Shown: positions 16,782 to 23,963 of the stretch, piece by piece | How the letters are laid out: every line of letters begins with the position of its first letter | How positions within the stretch are numbered: position 1 is the stretch's first letter | IMG/VR virus record: IMGVR_UViG_3300044675_004257 | Span: 1-64,000 of that record | Length of the DNA: 64,000 nt | Source: a virus | Direction: 5' to 3' (one strand) | Position numbers and translations under genes: made by a program | The notes under the pieces: model-generated | The model's input: the letters and a program-made list of their open reading frames with translations, nothing else | What the model was told of the DNA's origin: nothing | The model's database searches: none

Positions 16782-17452
16782 AATCAATTTTTATCATAAC
16801 ATCTTGTTTGATACCTGCAATTGGTGTCTTTAGTCCAGAAGAACGTCTGAAACAAACACTAGAGACTGTTGATTCTATTAGAAATAAATCTCCAGATTCA
16901 TTCATCGTACTTTCCGATGTATCAATACAATCATTGACAGACCAGTATTCAGAACTTGTTTCTAAGGTTGACTTGTTCTTAAATTTGAATCAAGTTGATT
17001 TTTTACTACACTTTACCAAAAACGGAATGAAAAGCCAAGGTGAATGTGCGATGATGCATGTTGTATTAGACTATCTAAAACAGAATTCGGAATTATTAGA
17101 AGGTGTTGACCGCATATTTAAAATAACTGGTCGTCTACAACTTGATGATGGTTTTGATATTAATCACTATGATGGATTGAATGGTAAATACGTATTCAAG
17201 GAACGCATACCAACGTGGATGAGTGAACCTATTCACGGAGCAACTCATGTTTTTGATACTCGCCTTTGGTCTATGTGTACGTCTTTGATTGATACTCATA
17301 AACAAGCCTTAGAAAAAGTGTTCCCTCTATTAGGTCCAATAGACTTGGAACACGCATATTTTGCCGTTTTAGATAAAGAAAAAGTAGTAGAATTTGATAG
17401 AGTGTATTGCAGGGGCCAAGTGGCCTCAACGGGTGAGTGGAAATTTGATTGA
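16778..17452 (+). CDS. Putative sugar-transfer protein of the glycan cassette
   Basis: 224 residues from ATG 16778 (ATGA overlap with the methyltransferase). It contains FKITGRLQLDDGFD, which could be an acidic substrate-binding motif, and conserved-looking FKERIPTW and GPIDLEHAYF blocks. I do not recognise a named family with confidence; the role is inferred from the four sugar-related genes before it. The cassette ends here, before a new promoter. Confidence 0.7.
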   Translation: MKSIFIITSCLIPAIGVFSPEERLKQTLETVDSIRNKSPDSFIVLSDVSIQSLTDQYSELVSKVDLFLNLNQVDFLLHFTKNGMKSQGECAMMHVVLDYLKQNSELLEGVDRIFKITGRLQLDDGFDINHYDGLNGKYVFKERIPTWMSEPIHGATHVFDTRLWSMCTSLIDTHKQALEKVFPLLGPIDLEHAYFAVLDKEKVVEFDRVYCRGQVASTGEWKFD

Positions 17453-17481
17453 TATAGAGTACTATATATCTAAGCCAAGAT

Positions 17482-17510
17482 TTGACAGATTTGTGAATCT
17501 GTGGTATAAT
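17482..17510 (+). promoter_or_regulatory. sigma70-type promoter with a palindrome in its spacer
   Basis: TTGACA (17482-17487), 17-bp spacer, TATAAT (17505-17510). A perfect 7-bp inverted repeat ACAGATT-TGTG-AATCTGT (17485-17502) fills the spacer and overlaps the -35 box, so a repressor bound there would block the promoter. An AGTACT box lies at 17458-17463. Upstream of the virion-protein block. Confidence 0.78.
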
Positions 17511-17514
17511 CCAT

Positions 17515-17522
17515 TATAAATA
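17515..17522 (+). promoter_or_regulatory. T4-type late promoter box TATAAATA
   Basis: Exact T4 late consensus TATAAATA, 5 bases after the -10 box of the 17482 promoter and 45 bases before the start at 17567. Head-protein genes of T4-like phages are transcribed from such boxes by sliding-clamp-activated polymerase, so the block may have both an early and a late promoter. Confidence 0.6.
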
Positions 17523-17566
17523 ACCCTACAGACAACCAAAGTGTGTTGTAATTCAATAGGTAGACA

Positions 17567-18769
17567 ATGTTATCATTCAAAACTTTTTTAACAGAGCAAG
17601 AGGATCCTGAAGAAGGCGCCAGCCGTCAGATTAAACATTTGACGCATGTGGAAGACCGTCCTCTACAAAATGGTGAAAAAGGTGCGGCACATGCCATCAA
17701 ATCATTGTCAGCTGCAGCAGAACACATTAAGGCTGGTAATAAATCATCCGAACTAACCACAAAATATGATGGTTCACCAGCACTTGTTTATGGTCATCAT
17801 CCAAAGACTGGTAAATTCTTTGTTGCATCAAAGTCCGCTTTCAATAAGACACCAAAGATTAACTACACACCAAAAGATGTAGATATGAATCATGGCCACG
17901 CACCTGGTCTGGCCGCAAAACTAAAAGATGCACTAACACATTTACCTAAGATTGCACCTAAGAGTGGTGTGTATCAAGGTGATATGATGTTTGGTACAGA
18001 CAAAGAAGATAAGAAAACTGAAAAGGGTGGCGGTACATCATTTCATCCAAATCCTTCTGGTCTAACATATACTGCACACGGAACACACGAAGGTGGAGTT
18101 AAGAAGGCAAAAATTGGTGTTGTAACACACTTATCATATCAAGGTAAAGATGCTGCAAGTCTAAATGCATCACATGAAGTAGACCACGAAAACTTCAATA
18201 AACACTCTGATGTATTCTCTGTTGATCCAAGAATGGACACATCAAAGGTGCATTTCAGTCCAGAAGAACAAAAGAAATTCACTAAACATATTACTGCAGC
18301 TCAAGCAGTACATGATACACATGGCGGTGACATGTATGCTGGTACTAGTGAACACCATGGTGTTGGTGGTTCATTAGAAACTTATATTAATCACACTGTA
18401 CGTACAGGTGAAGAATCTAACCATAAAAACTTTAAGTCTTGGTTGGAAACAAACAAAAATAAAGCAATCGACAAACTTAAAGTCGAAAAGAACAAGAAGG
18501 TCAAACAATCAGCTTTAAAAGATGAATTGGGTAAAGTTGAACGTAATAAAAAACATTACAACAATCTTTTCAAAATGCATGGTGAGTTACAGAAGGCTAA
18601 AGATACACTTATTGGTGTTATGAATCAACACCAAGAATTTCAACACACACACGGCGGAGAATCTGCGAATCCTGAAGGATATGTTTTTCATCACGGTAAA
18701 GAATCTGATAAGTTAGTTAACCGTGCGGAATTCTCTCGTAGAAATTTTGCTGGAATAAGAAACATATGA
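17567..18769 (+). CDS. Ligase/nucleotidyltransferase-like protein with head-targeting N-terminus
   Basis: 400 residues, of a family common in T4-like marine phages. After an N-terminal MLSFKTFLTE, like the T4 capsid-targeting peptide, comes TTKYDGSPALVYG, the KxDG motif I of ATP-dependent ligases and capping enzymes (K66). FFVASKS, GVYQGDM (about 135-140) and EGYVFHHG (370-377) occupy places of motifs III-IV, and LVNR a motif V-like place. Lys/His-rich throughout. Ligase activity is inference; a degenerate or differently used fold is possible. The -35 palindrome and late box upstream suggest regulated late expression. ATGA overlap with the next gene. Confidence 0.82.
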   Translation: MLSFKTFLTEQEDPEEGASRQIKHLTHVEDRPLQNGEKGAAHAIKSLSAAAEHIKAGNKSSELTTKYDGSPALVYGHHPKTGKFFVASKSAFNKTPKINYTPKDVDMNHGHAPGLAAKLKDALTHLPKIAPKSGVYQGDMMFGTDKEDKKTEKGGGTSFHPNPSGLTYTAHGTHEGGVKKAKIGVVTHLSYQGKDAASLNASHEVDHENFNKHSDVFSVDPRMDTSKVHFSPEEQKKFTKHITAAQAVHDTHGGDMYAGTSEHHGVGGSLETYINHTVRTGEESNHKNFKSWLETNKNKAIDKLKVEKNKKVKQSALKDELGKVERNKKHYNNLFKMHGELQKAKDTLIGVMNQHQEFQHTHGGESANPEGYVFHHGKESDKLVNRAEFSRRNFAGIRNI

Positions 18770-20547
18770 AAAAGTTTTTAGAAAAGTTACAAGAAGATGC
18801 ACAGACCCACACACCTGTGGTGATGGCGTTTGGTCGAATGAATCCTCCAACTATTGGCCACGCTAAAGTGGTTGATAGAGTGAAACAACTTGCAAAAGAC
18901 TACAAAGCACCACACCACATTATTGTGTCACATTCTATGGACACAAAGAAGAATCCATTAGACATTGCAAGTAAAATCAAACACGCAAAGAGATTCTTCC
19001 CTGACACAAACATTACCGGTTCAAGTAAAGAGAAACCAACATTTTTACAACATGCAGCTGCACTACATCAAGCAGGCCATGACCACTTGATAATGGTTGC
19101 AGGTTCAGACCGTATTCCAGAATATGAACAAAAGTTAAACCAATACAATGGCGAAGGTCCAGGTAAACTATTCAACTTTAAAAAGATAGAAGTTAAATCT
19201 GCTGGCCAACGTGACCCCGATGCAGAAGGTGCAGAAGGTATGTCTGCTTCCAAGATGCGTGACCATGCAAAGAGTGGTGATTTCAATTCGTTCAGACAAG
19301 GTGTTCCTGCACATGTTCCAGACAATCATGCTAGAGCATTGTTTCGTGATGTTCGTAAAGGTATGGGATTGAATGAAGAATTCAATCGTGGACTATTTAA
19401 AGCAATCTTTGTGACTGGTGGACCAGGTTCAGGTAAAGACATTATTATACGTGAAGCAATTGCTGAAAATAAAGCAGTAGAATTGAATTCAGTGCAAGCA
19501 TTTGACTTATTGATGGACAAACAAAAACTGTCCGAAAAAACAACCGACTATCGTAGAGAAGCTATTCGTAACCGTGGTCCACTAATTATTAATGGACCTG
19601 CTGATGACCACACTAGAATAATTACTATTAGAGAAGAACTAGAAGAATTTGGTTATGAAACTGTTATGGTATTTGTTGATACAACCAATGAAGCCAGTAA
19701 AGAACGTAATGAGAAGTTGACCAAGTCAATTTCAGAATCAATTAGATATGATAAGTGGCAATTAGCACAAACTTCAAAAGAAGCATATCGTCAGAATTTT
19801 TCCAATTTTATAGATTTCAATAATAGTTCAACCTTCGAAGAAATTCAAGAAGACATTACTGACACTTACGGAAAAATAAATAGGTTCATCGAGGACAAAA
19901 ATTACAATGAAATTGCGTTCTCTTGGTTGGAAAGTCGTGGTAAAATTAGTATCACATCATTATTTAAGGAAAATGAAAATGTTAAGAAAAATTCTAGATT
20001 TTTTGAAAGTTACAAAACCAAGCGCACCAGTGGAAGTCCAACTCTCAACACCGGTACCGGTCCAAGAGCCGAAGGTCCAGGAAGTGAACTCCCAGATAAT
20101 CGTGCAGGAGACATTAACGCCGACAACATCAAGTGGGATGGAAACAAAAAGCGAGGAAGTTACACCTTCAAAACCTACAGTGAAGAAGGCCCCAGCCTCA
20201 AAGTCAGTCCAATCCCCAAAGAAGACAACTTCTCCAAGGACAAAGAAAAAGTAAAACGTAATCGTTTCAGAGATTCACCAACTGTTAATCAACGTATGAG
20301 AAACATAACAACAGTTGGTCCAGAATTTGATACACGCCAACAGGGAACAGTATACCCTATGTCTGGTCTAGGCGATGTAACATATAGAGAACATGTAGAT
20401 TTCAAAAACTTTAGAGAGTCGCATAATGATCCTGCCGATTCTGAAATGGGTGTTTACGGTGTATTGGGCGGTGCAACAAATAAAGAACCAATGGAAAATC
20501 CAAGAGATAAATTTGGTTCAAGTTCAATAAAGAAAAAAAAGAAATGA
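18766..20547 (+). CDS. Nucleotidyltransferase-P-loop kinase fusion (NadR-like layout)
   Basis: 593 residues in three parts. Residues 15-190: cytidylyltransferase-fold enzyme with NPPTIGH (HxGH-type, H32) and MSASKMR (ISxSxxR-type, 159-165), as in NMN adenylyltransferases. Residues 210-390: P-loop kinase with GGPGSGKD (218-225). Residues 400-593: low-complexity tail ending in a Lys run. The start MKKFLEKLQED resembles the head-targeting peptides of its neighbours, so it may be packaged and injected. NAD-related chemistry is a family-level inference. A second readable frame overlaps the tail (see findings). Confidence 0.85.
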   Translation: MKKFLEKLQEDAQTHTPVVMAFGRMNPPTIGHAKVVDRVKQLAKDYKAPHHIIVSHSMDTKKNPLDIASKIKHAKRFFPDTNITGSSKEKPTFLQHAAALHQAGHDHLIMVAGSDRIPEYEQKLNQYNGEGPGKLFNFKKIEVKSAGQRDPDAEGAEGMSASKMRDHAKSGDFNSFRQGVPAHVPDNHARALFRDVRKGMGLNEEFNRGLFKAIFVTGGPGSGKDIIIREAIAENKAVELNSVQAFDLLMDKQKLSEKTTDYRREAIRNRGPLIINGPADDHTRIITIREELEEFGYETVMVFVDTTNEASKERNEKLTKSISESIRYDKWQLAQTSKEAYRQNFSNFIDFNNSSTFEEIQEDITDTYGKINRFIEDKNYNEIAFSWLESRGKISITSLFKENENVKKNSRFFESYKTKRTSGSPTLNTGTGPRAEGPGSELPDNRAGDINADNIKWDGNKKRGSYTFKTYSEEGPSLKVSPIPKEDNFSKDKEKVKRNRFRDSPTVNQRMRNITTVGPEFDTRQQGTVYPMSGLGDVTYREHVDFKNFRESHNDPADSEMGVYGVLGGATNKEPMENPRDKFGSSSIKKKKK

Positions 20548-20756
20548 AAAAATTCACAGAGTTTGTAAGAGAGTCCACACCAGAAACATCACATCATGAT
20601 GCTCAAGAAATCAAACGTCAAAAGACACACTTGATGGACAAAGCAAAAGAGTATGGTGACCAAGCACAAAAAGAAAAACAGTTCGGCCACGGCGGAGCAG
20701 CAGAAGCTAAAGGTGAGACTATGGTTGCAGCTGCAAAAAACATTAAAGGAGATTAA
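20544..20756 (+). CDS. Small head-targeted protein, unknown
   Basis: 70 residues. The N-terminus MKKFTEFVRES closely resembles the T4 internal-protein targeting peptide (consensus like MKTYQEFIAE), followed by a charged, Ala/Lys/His-rich helix. It overlaps the previous stop by 4 bases. Probably an internal or injected head protein, by its N-terminus and neighbours. Confidence 0.75.
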   Translation: MKKFTEFVRESTPETSHHDAQEIKRQKTHLMDKAKEYGDQAQKEKQFGHGGAAEAKGETMVAAAKNIKGD

Positions 20757-20757
20757 T

Positions 20758-21228
20758 ATGATAAACTTAAGAAAAAACGATGCACTTGCTGATGCGGTAA
20801 AAGAAATTTTACAACAAGAGGCACTAAAAGGCAATCAACATTTAATTGATAAAAACAAGAACAATAAAGTTGATGCACATGATTTCAAAATTCTTCGTGG
20901 CGAAAAGAAAACCGTCAAAGAAGAAGAAACCGTTGAAGAAGGTCTTAAAGATATTGCCAAGAAAGCTTTCAAAGCTTTGACTGGTGGTTCAGATGAAGAC
21001 CAGTTAAAAGCACTTCAAAAAAGAACGGGTGTACCACAAACTGGTAAAAAACCAGTAAAAGAAGAAGTTCAAGGTAAAACTTTGAAGCAATTCAAAGAAA
21101 ATGCATTTGACTGGAAAAAGAAATCAGAACCACAACCAAACGGCGGTTCAGGTGTCAAACAAGGTTCTCGTTACGGTGGTTCTAAACAAAAAGATAAACC
21201 AGAACAGGAAACAGACGAAAAAAAGTAA
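20758..21228 (+). CDS. Basic internal-type protein with EF-hand-like loop; 0-frame product
   Basis: 156 residues, Lys/Glu-rich. DKNKNNKVDAHD (about residues 30-41) matches an EF-hand or dockerin-type calcium loop: D, N, N at 1, 3, 5, a hydrophobic at 8, D at 9 and 12. GKTLKQFKENA recalls the targeting peptide of the neighbouring genes. Start at 20758, with AAAGGAG shortly upstream. The gene ends in A-AAA-AAG-TAA, a slippery heptamer next to the stop, with an open -1 frame beyond it (separate entry). Confidence 0.8.
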   Translation: MINLRKNDALADAVKEILQQEALKGNQHLIDKNKNNKVDAHDFKILRGEKKTVKEEETVEEGLKDIAKKAFKALTGGSDEDQLKALQKRTGVPQTGKKPVKEEVQGKTLKQFKENAFDWKKKSEPQPNGGSGVKQGSRYGGSKQKDKPEQETDEKK

Positions 21229-21274
21229 ATGAGGCAAAGGGACCAACCAGTCAAGAAGACGGACCTTTTGTCTC
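21219..21274 (+). promoter_or_regulatory. -1 ribosomal frameshift signal
   Basis: Heptamer A-AAA-AAG (21219-21225) in the X-XXY-YYZ phase of the zero frame, immediately followed by the TAA stop. After a 5-base spacer, a stem of 13 pairs (2 G-U, one A-A mismatch) forms between 21231-21244 and 21261-21274 around a 16-base loop. Heptamer, spacer and stem have the layout of known bacterial -1 frameshift sites such as dnaX. Confidence 0.65.
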
Positions 21275-21374
21275 TAGTATTAATGATACACACGATTTAA
21301 AACCACTGAACCATGCAAGGTACTTGGCCAAAAAATCTTTAAATAGAGTTCAAAAAGAAATGATGAACAAATAA
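21225..21374 (+). CDS. -1 frame extension (49 codons) of the preceding protein
   Basis: An open frame with a convincing protein sequence (VNEAKGPTSQEDGPF, then DLKPLNHARYLAKKSLNR) but no ATG, GTG or TTG before its last few codons. Its first usable codon is exactly where a -1 slip on A-AAA-AAG would land. Fusion with the 20758 product would give about 205 residues. The stop is 9 bases before the next start. The alternative is a one-base loss or gain in the A7 run (mutation or sequencing error) that split one gene. Confidence 0.6.
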   Translation, partial: VNEAKGPTSQEDGPFVSSINDTHDLKPLNHARYLAKKSLNRVQKEMMNK

Positions 21375-21383
21375 GGCACAATA

Positions 21384-22643
21384 ATGAGCAAAGCACAAAC
21401 ATTAAAATCTATAGTTAAAAGGGGGGGTGCAGAGAAGCCTTCTTTTGGAACTAATCCTTGGGATCCATGGTCCGCAAAAGCTAATATTGCGGAAGATGCT
21501 GCTTTGGATCAATATTTGACTTCTAGAGGTATCAATCCAAAACATGTTTCTAAAGACCAAAAGGTTGCACATTCCAAGATGGGACAATTCATCAAATGGA
21601 AAAGAGACCACATGTCAGAAGCTGTAGATAGAAAAGATACAATTATCTTTGATATACCTTTGTTGATTCGTGTATTAGAGTTTGCTCGTGAAGAATTAAA
21701 ATCGGATGTACTTCTACATAAAATGGTAGAAAGACTGATTTCAATTCGTGGCAAGGGAACTTTGACCATGAATCAGTATGGTAAAATTATTAAAGAAGAA
21801 GCTGAATCTTTAGGTGAATCTTTTCCTGAATATGGTGAAAGAGCCAATAAACTTTTAAAAAGAAGTCATGAACTGTATGATAAATCTCGTTCAGAACCAG
21901 ACGCTTCAAAGAAAAAAGAAATGGCTTCTAAGTCAACAAGAGCTCATGGTATTTTCATGAAAGCCAAAGAAAAACACTTGAGTCGTCATCCTGAAGATGC
22001 AGAATCTTTACGAAACAAAACAATGTCTGGCGCAAGCAAAGATTATACAAGTGGCAAAAGATGGACTGGTGATTCTGTTGAACACTCAGATGATACGAAT
22101 GTCATTTCTGAAATCAGTTCAGAAACATTGCAAAGTTATAAAGATAAAGCGATGAAGTCTTCTGATGATTTGGCTTCAAAAGGCCAATATAAAAAATCGA
22201 ACGACCGTCTGTTGAATCACATGAAGGCCACAGGCAAACAAATTGACAAGACAACTGCTTCGATTAAAAAATCTTTAAATAAAGAAAATACACAAGACCC
22301 GATGGCCGCATCATCAATGCCTAATGACGGTGCAAATAGTCCCGATGATGTTGAACAACCAAAGAATAAAAAGTTGATTCAAATGTCTAAGTCTGCTCGA
22401 ATCATTAAATCCATCTATAAAAGGAAGGGAATGAAAGAGGAAATTTATGACCATGAAAAGGAAGACAAGTCTGTTGCAACTTATGGTAAAAAACCAAAAA
22501 TGCAAAGTGTAAGTACTGATTTAGAAGAACCACAAGCCGCAGCCGTATTAACAGGCGGCACTACCTTGACTGGTGAAAAAAGAGATACCATCGAAATCGA
22601 CCCTATGTTGAAGATGCGTAAACCAGTTTCTGGAAAAAGATAA
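21384..22643 (+). CDS. Large charged virion/internal protein, T4-like phage type
   Basis: 419 residues, Lys/Ser/Glu-rich with few aromatics after residue 150. It has a more ordered N-terminal part (FGTNPWDPW, KDTIIFDIPLLIRVLEFAREE) and a C-terminal block RDTIEIDPMLKMRKP that recurs in T4-like marine phages. It lies in the head-protein block between the frameshifted gene and a structural protein. Probably packaged or scaffold-associated; the exact role is unknown. Confidence 0.75.
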   Translation: MSKAQTLKSIVKRGGAEKPSFGTNPWDPWSAKANIAEDAALDQYLTSRGINPKHVSKDQKVAHSKMGQFIKWKRDHMSEAVDRKDTIIFDIPLLIRVLEFAREELKSDVLLHKMVERLISIRGKGTLTMNQYGKIIKEEAESLGESFPEYGERANKLLKRSHELYDKSRSEPDASKKKEMASKSTRAHGIFMKAKEKHLSRHPEDAESLRNKTMSGASKDYTSGKRWTGDSVEHSDDTNVISEISSETLQSYKDKAMKSSDDLASKGQYKKSNDRLLNHMKATGKQIDKTTASIKKSLNKENTQDPMAASSMPNDGANSPDDVEQPKNKKLIQMSKSARIIKSIYKRKGMKEEIYDHEKEDKSVATYGKKPKMQSVSTDLEEPQAAAVLTGGTTLTGEKRDTIEIDPMLKMRKPVSGKR

Positions 22644-22646
22644 ATA
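22639..22646 (+). promoter_or_regulatory. Candidate T4-type late promoter
   Basis: GATAAATA overlapping the previous stop, 33 bases before the ATG of the structural gene at 22680. Same 8-mer as at 12440. Confidence 0.5.
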
Positions 22647-22679
22647 GTAAATATAACCCACGGTTAAAAGGAGAATAAC

Positions 22680-23549
22680 ATGTCATCTTGGGGAAATAAC
22701 GATAACGCAGCTAATGCACCATATTGGGCTGTTGAGACAGTACAAACAACAAATGCGCCAGTTGCATCCGCACCAACAGCAGCAAACGTTGCACTGTTGT
22801 ATGGTAATACACAATTCCAGGCATATACACAAGGTATGACTGTTGGATTGTTCATGGTAGATGCTACAGAAACCACTGCTGGTGGTGATAATGTAGTAGA
22901 TATCTCATTGTCAAATCAAGGTTCTGGATATGTCGAAGCACCTGGTGTTTCTATTGTAGCTAGTGCTGGTGCATATAGTGCAAGTGCCACCGCTACTATT
23001 GCTGCTGGCCAAGTGAGTAATATCACAGTCGCAAACACAGGTGTTGGTTACACATCAACTCCAGCAGTTACAATTCAAGTTCCAGTATTAACTGTTCCAA
23101 CAGCTTCAGTAATTGCTGCTAATAACGTAGTAATGTATACTGCTCACGGTCAAGCAAATAGTGCTGCTCTTGTTTTCAACTGGGGTGGTACTGCTAACAT
23201 TGCTGGTTTAACAAATGCAAACACATATTATGTTGTGCCTGTTGATGCAAATAGATTCTCATTAGCAACAACTGCTGCGAATGCTGCAAACAACGTTGTT
23301 ATTGATATCACATCTACCGGTGAAACAGGACAATTCTTTACGATTGTTGATGGTGTACGTGCAACAGCAATTGCAAGTCGTGGTTTAAGTCAAAGTGTTA
23401 GTGGTGCAGAACACGCAACACACATTGGTTGGAACATAAAAACAGTTGGTTCCGGTGGCCGTGCAGGTCGTGTTCAATACGAAACGTTAGTTGCCATTTC
23501 CGAAGTTATAGGTGATGGTTCAGACGATATTTCTTTACCTGACGCTTAA
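22680..23549 (+). CDS. Virion structural protein with beta-repeat domains
   Basis: 289 residues, Ala/Gly/Thr/Val-rich, few charged residues. Repeats of the type GSGYxxxPxVxI...GQVSxITVxNTGxGY (about 80-140) suggest stacked beta repeats as in phage tail and capsid-surface proteins. The C-terminal block HIGWNIKTVGSGGRAGRVQYETLV is a recurrent ending of structural proteins in T4-like marine phages. It has an AAAAGGAG ribosome site and a late-type promoter upstream, and a hairpin follows the stop. Confidence 0.85.
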   Translation: MSSWGNNDNAANAPYWAVETVQTTNAPVASAPTAANVALLYGNTQFQAYTQGMTVGLFMVDATETTAGGDNVVDISLSNQGSGYVEAPGVSIVASAGAYSASATATIAAGQVSNITVANTGVGYTSTPAVTIQVPVLTVPTASVIAANNVVMYTAHGQANSAALVFNWGGTANIAGLTNANTYYVVPVDANRFSLATTAANAANNVVIDITSTGETGQFFTIVDGVRATAIASRGLSQSVSGAEHATHIGWNIKTVGSGGRAGRVQYETLVAISEVIGDGSDDISLPDA

Positions 23550-23553
23550 TAAA

Positions 23554-23569
23554 AGGGGCTTCGGCCCCT
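23554..23569 (+). terminator. AGGGGC-TTCG-GCCCCT hairpin after the structural gene
   Basis: Perfect 6-bp stem with a UUCG tetraloop, 4 bases after the stop at 23549. No T-run follows, so it may act as an mRNA 3'-end stabiliser or weak terminator, as UUCG hairpins do in T4. It ends 7 bases before the next ATG. Confidence 0.7.
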
Positions 23570-23576
23570 CTATAAT

Positions 23577-23963
23577 ATGTTCGATGAATTGAATGAAGAT
23601 AATTTTATGATGTATGCTGCAAAATGCTATACATCACCACATTGCATTATGTCGGAATTTGAGGGAGATATTAAAAGAACAAAATACCTGAAAAGGTTAT
23701 TTCGTAGATATAAGGTCACAAAATCCCTCAAAGAACGATTAATTATAAACCATATCATTTTATTGAATAATGTTTTTGGTCCGGAAGCAACGGCAAGAAT
23801 ATTGTTCTATAAGACTGATGAACGTGATTATGATATTCTAAAGACTTTTTTAGATTATCTAGATATCATGCCTGATTTTGTTTATGGTATTAATGGAAAA
23901 ACTATATCATCATCCGATTTACCACTAGATATGAATGTCGCAGAGATATTAAGAAACATATGA
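23577..23963 (+). CDS. Conserved T4-like phage protein (DUF7207-like)
   Basis: 128 residues, starting MFDELNEDNFMMYAAKCYTSP, with a middle block LIINHIILLNNVFGPEATARILFYK that I recognise from a widespread T4-like marine phage family of unknown function. No Shine-Dalgarno is visible; the UUCG hairpin occupies that place. The stop overlaps the next start by 4 bases. Confidence 0.82.
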   Translation: MFDELNEDNFMMYAAKCYTSPHCIMSEFEGDIKRTKYLKRLFRRYKVTKSLKERLIINHIILLNNVFGPEATARILFYKTDERDYDILKTFLDYLDIMPDFVYGINGKTISSSDLPLDMNVAEILRNI

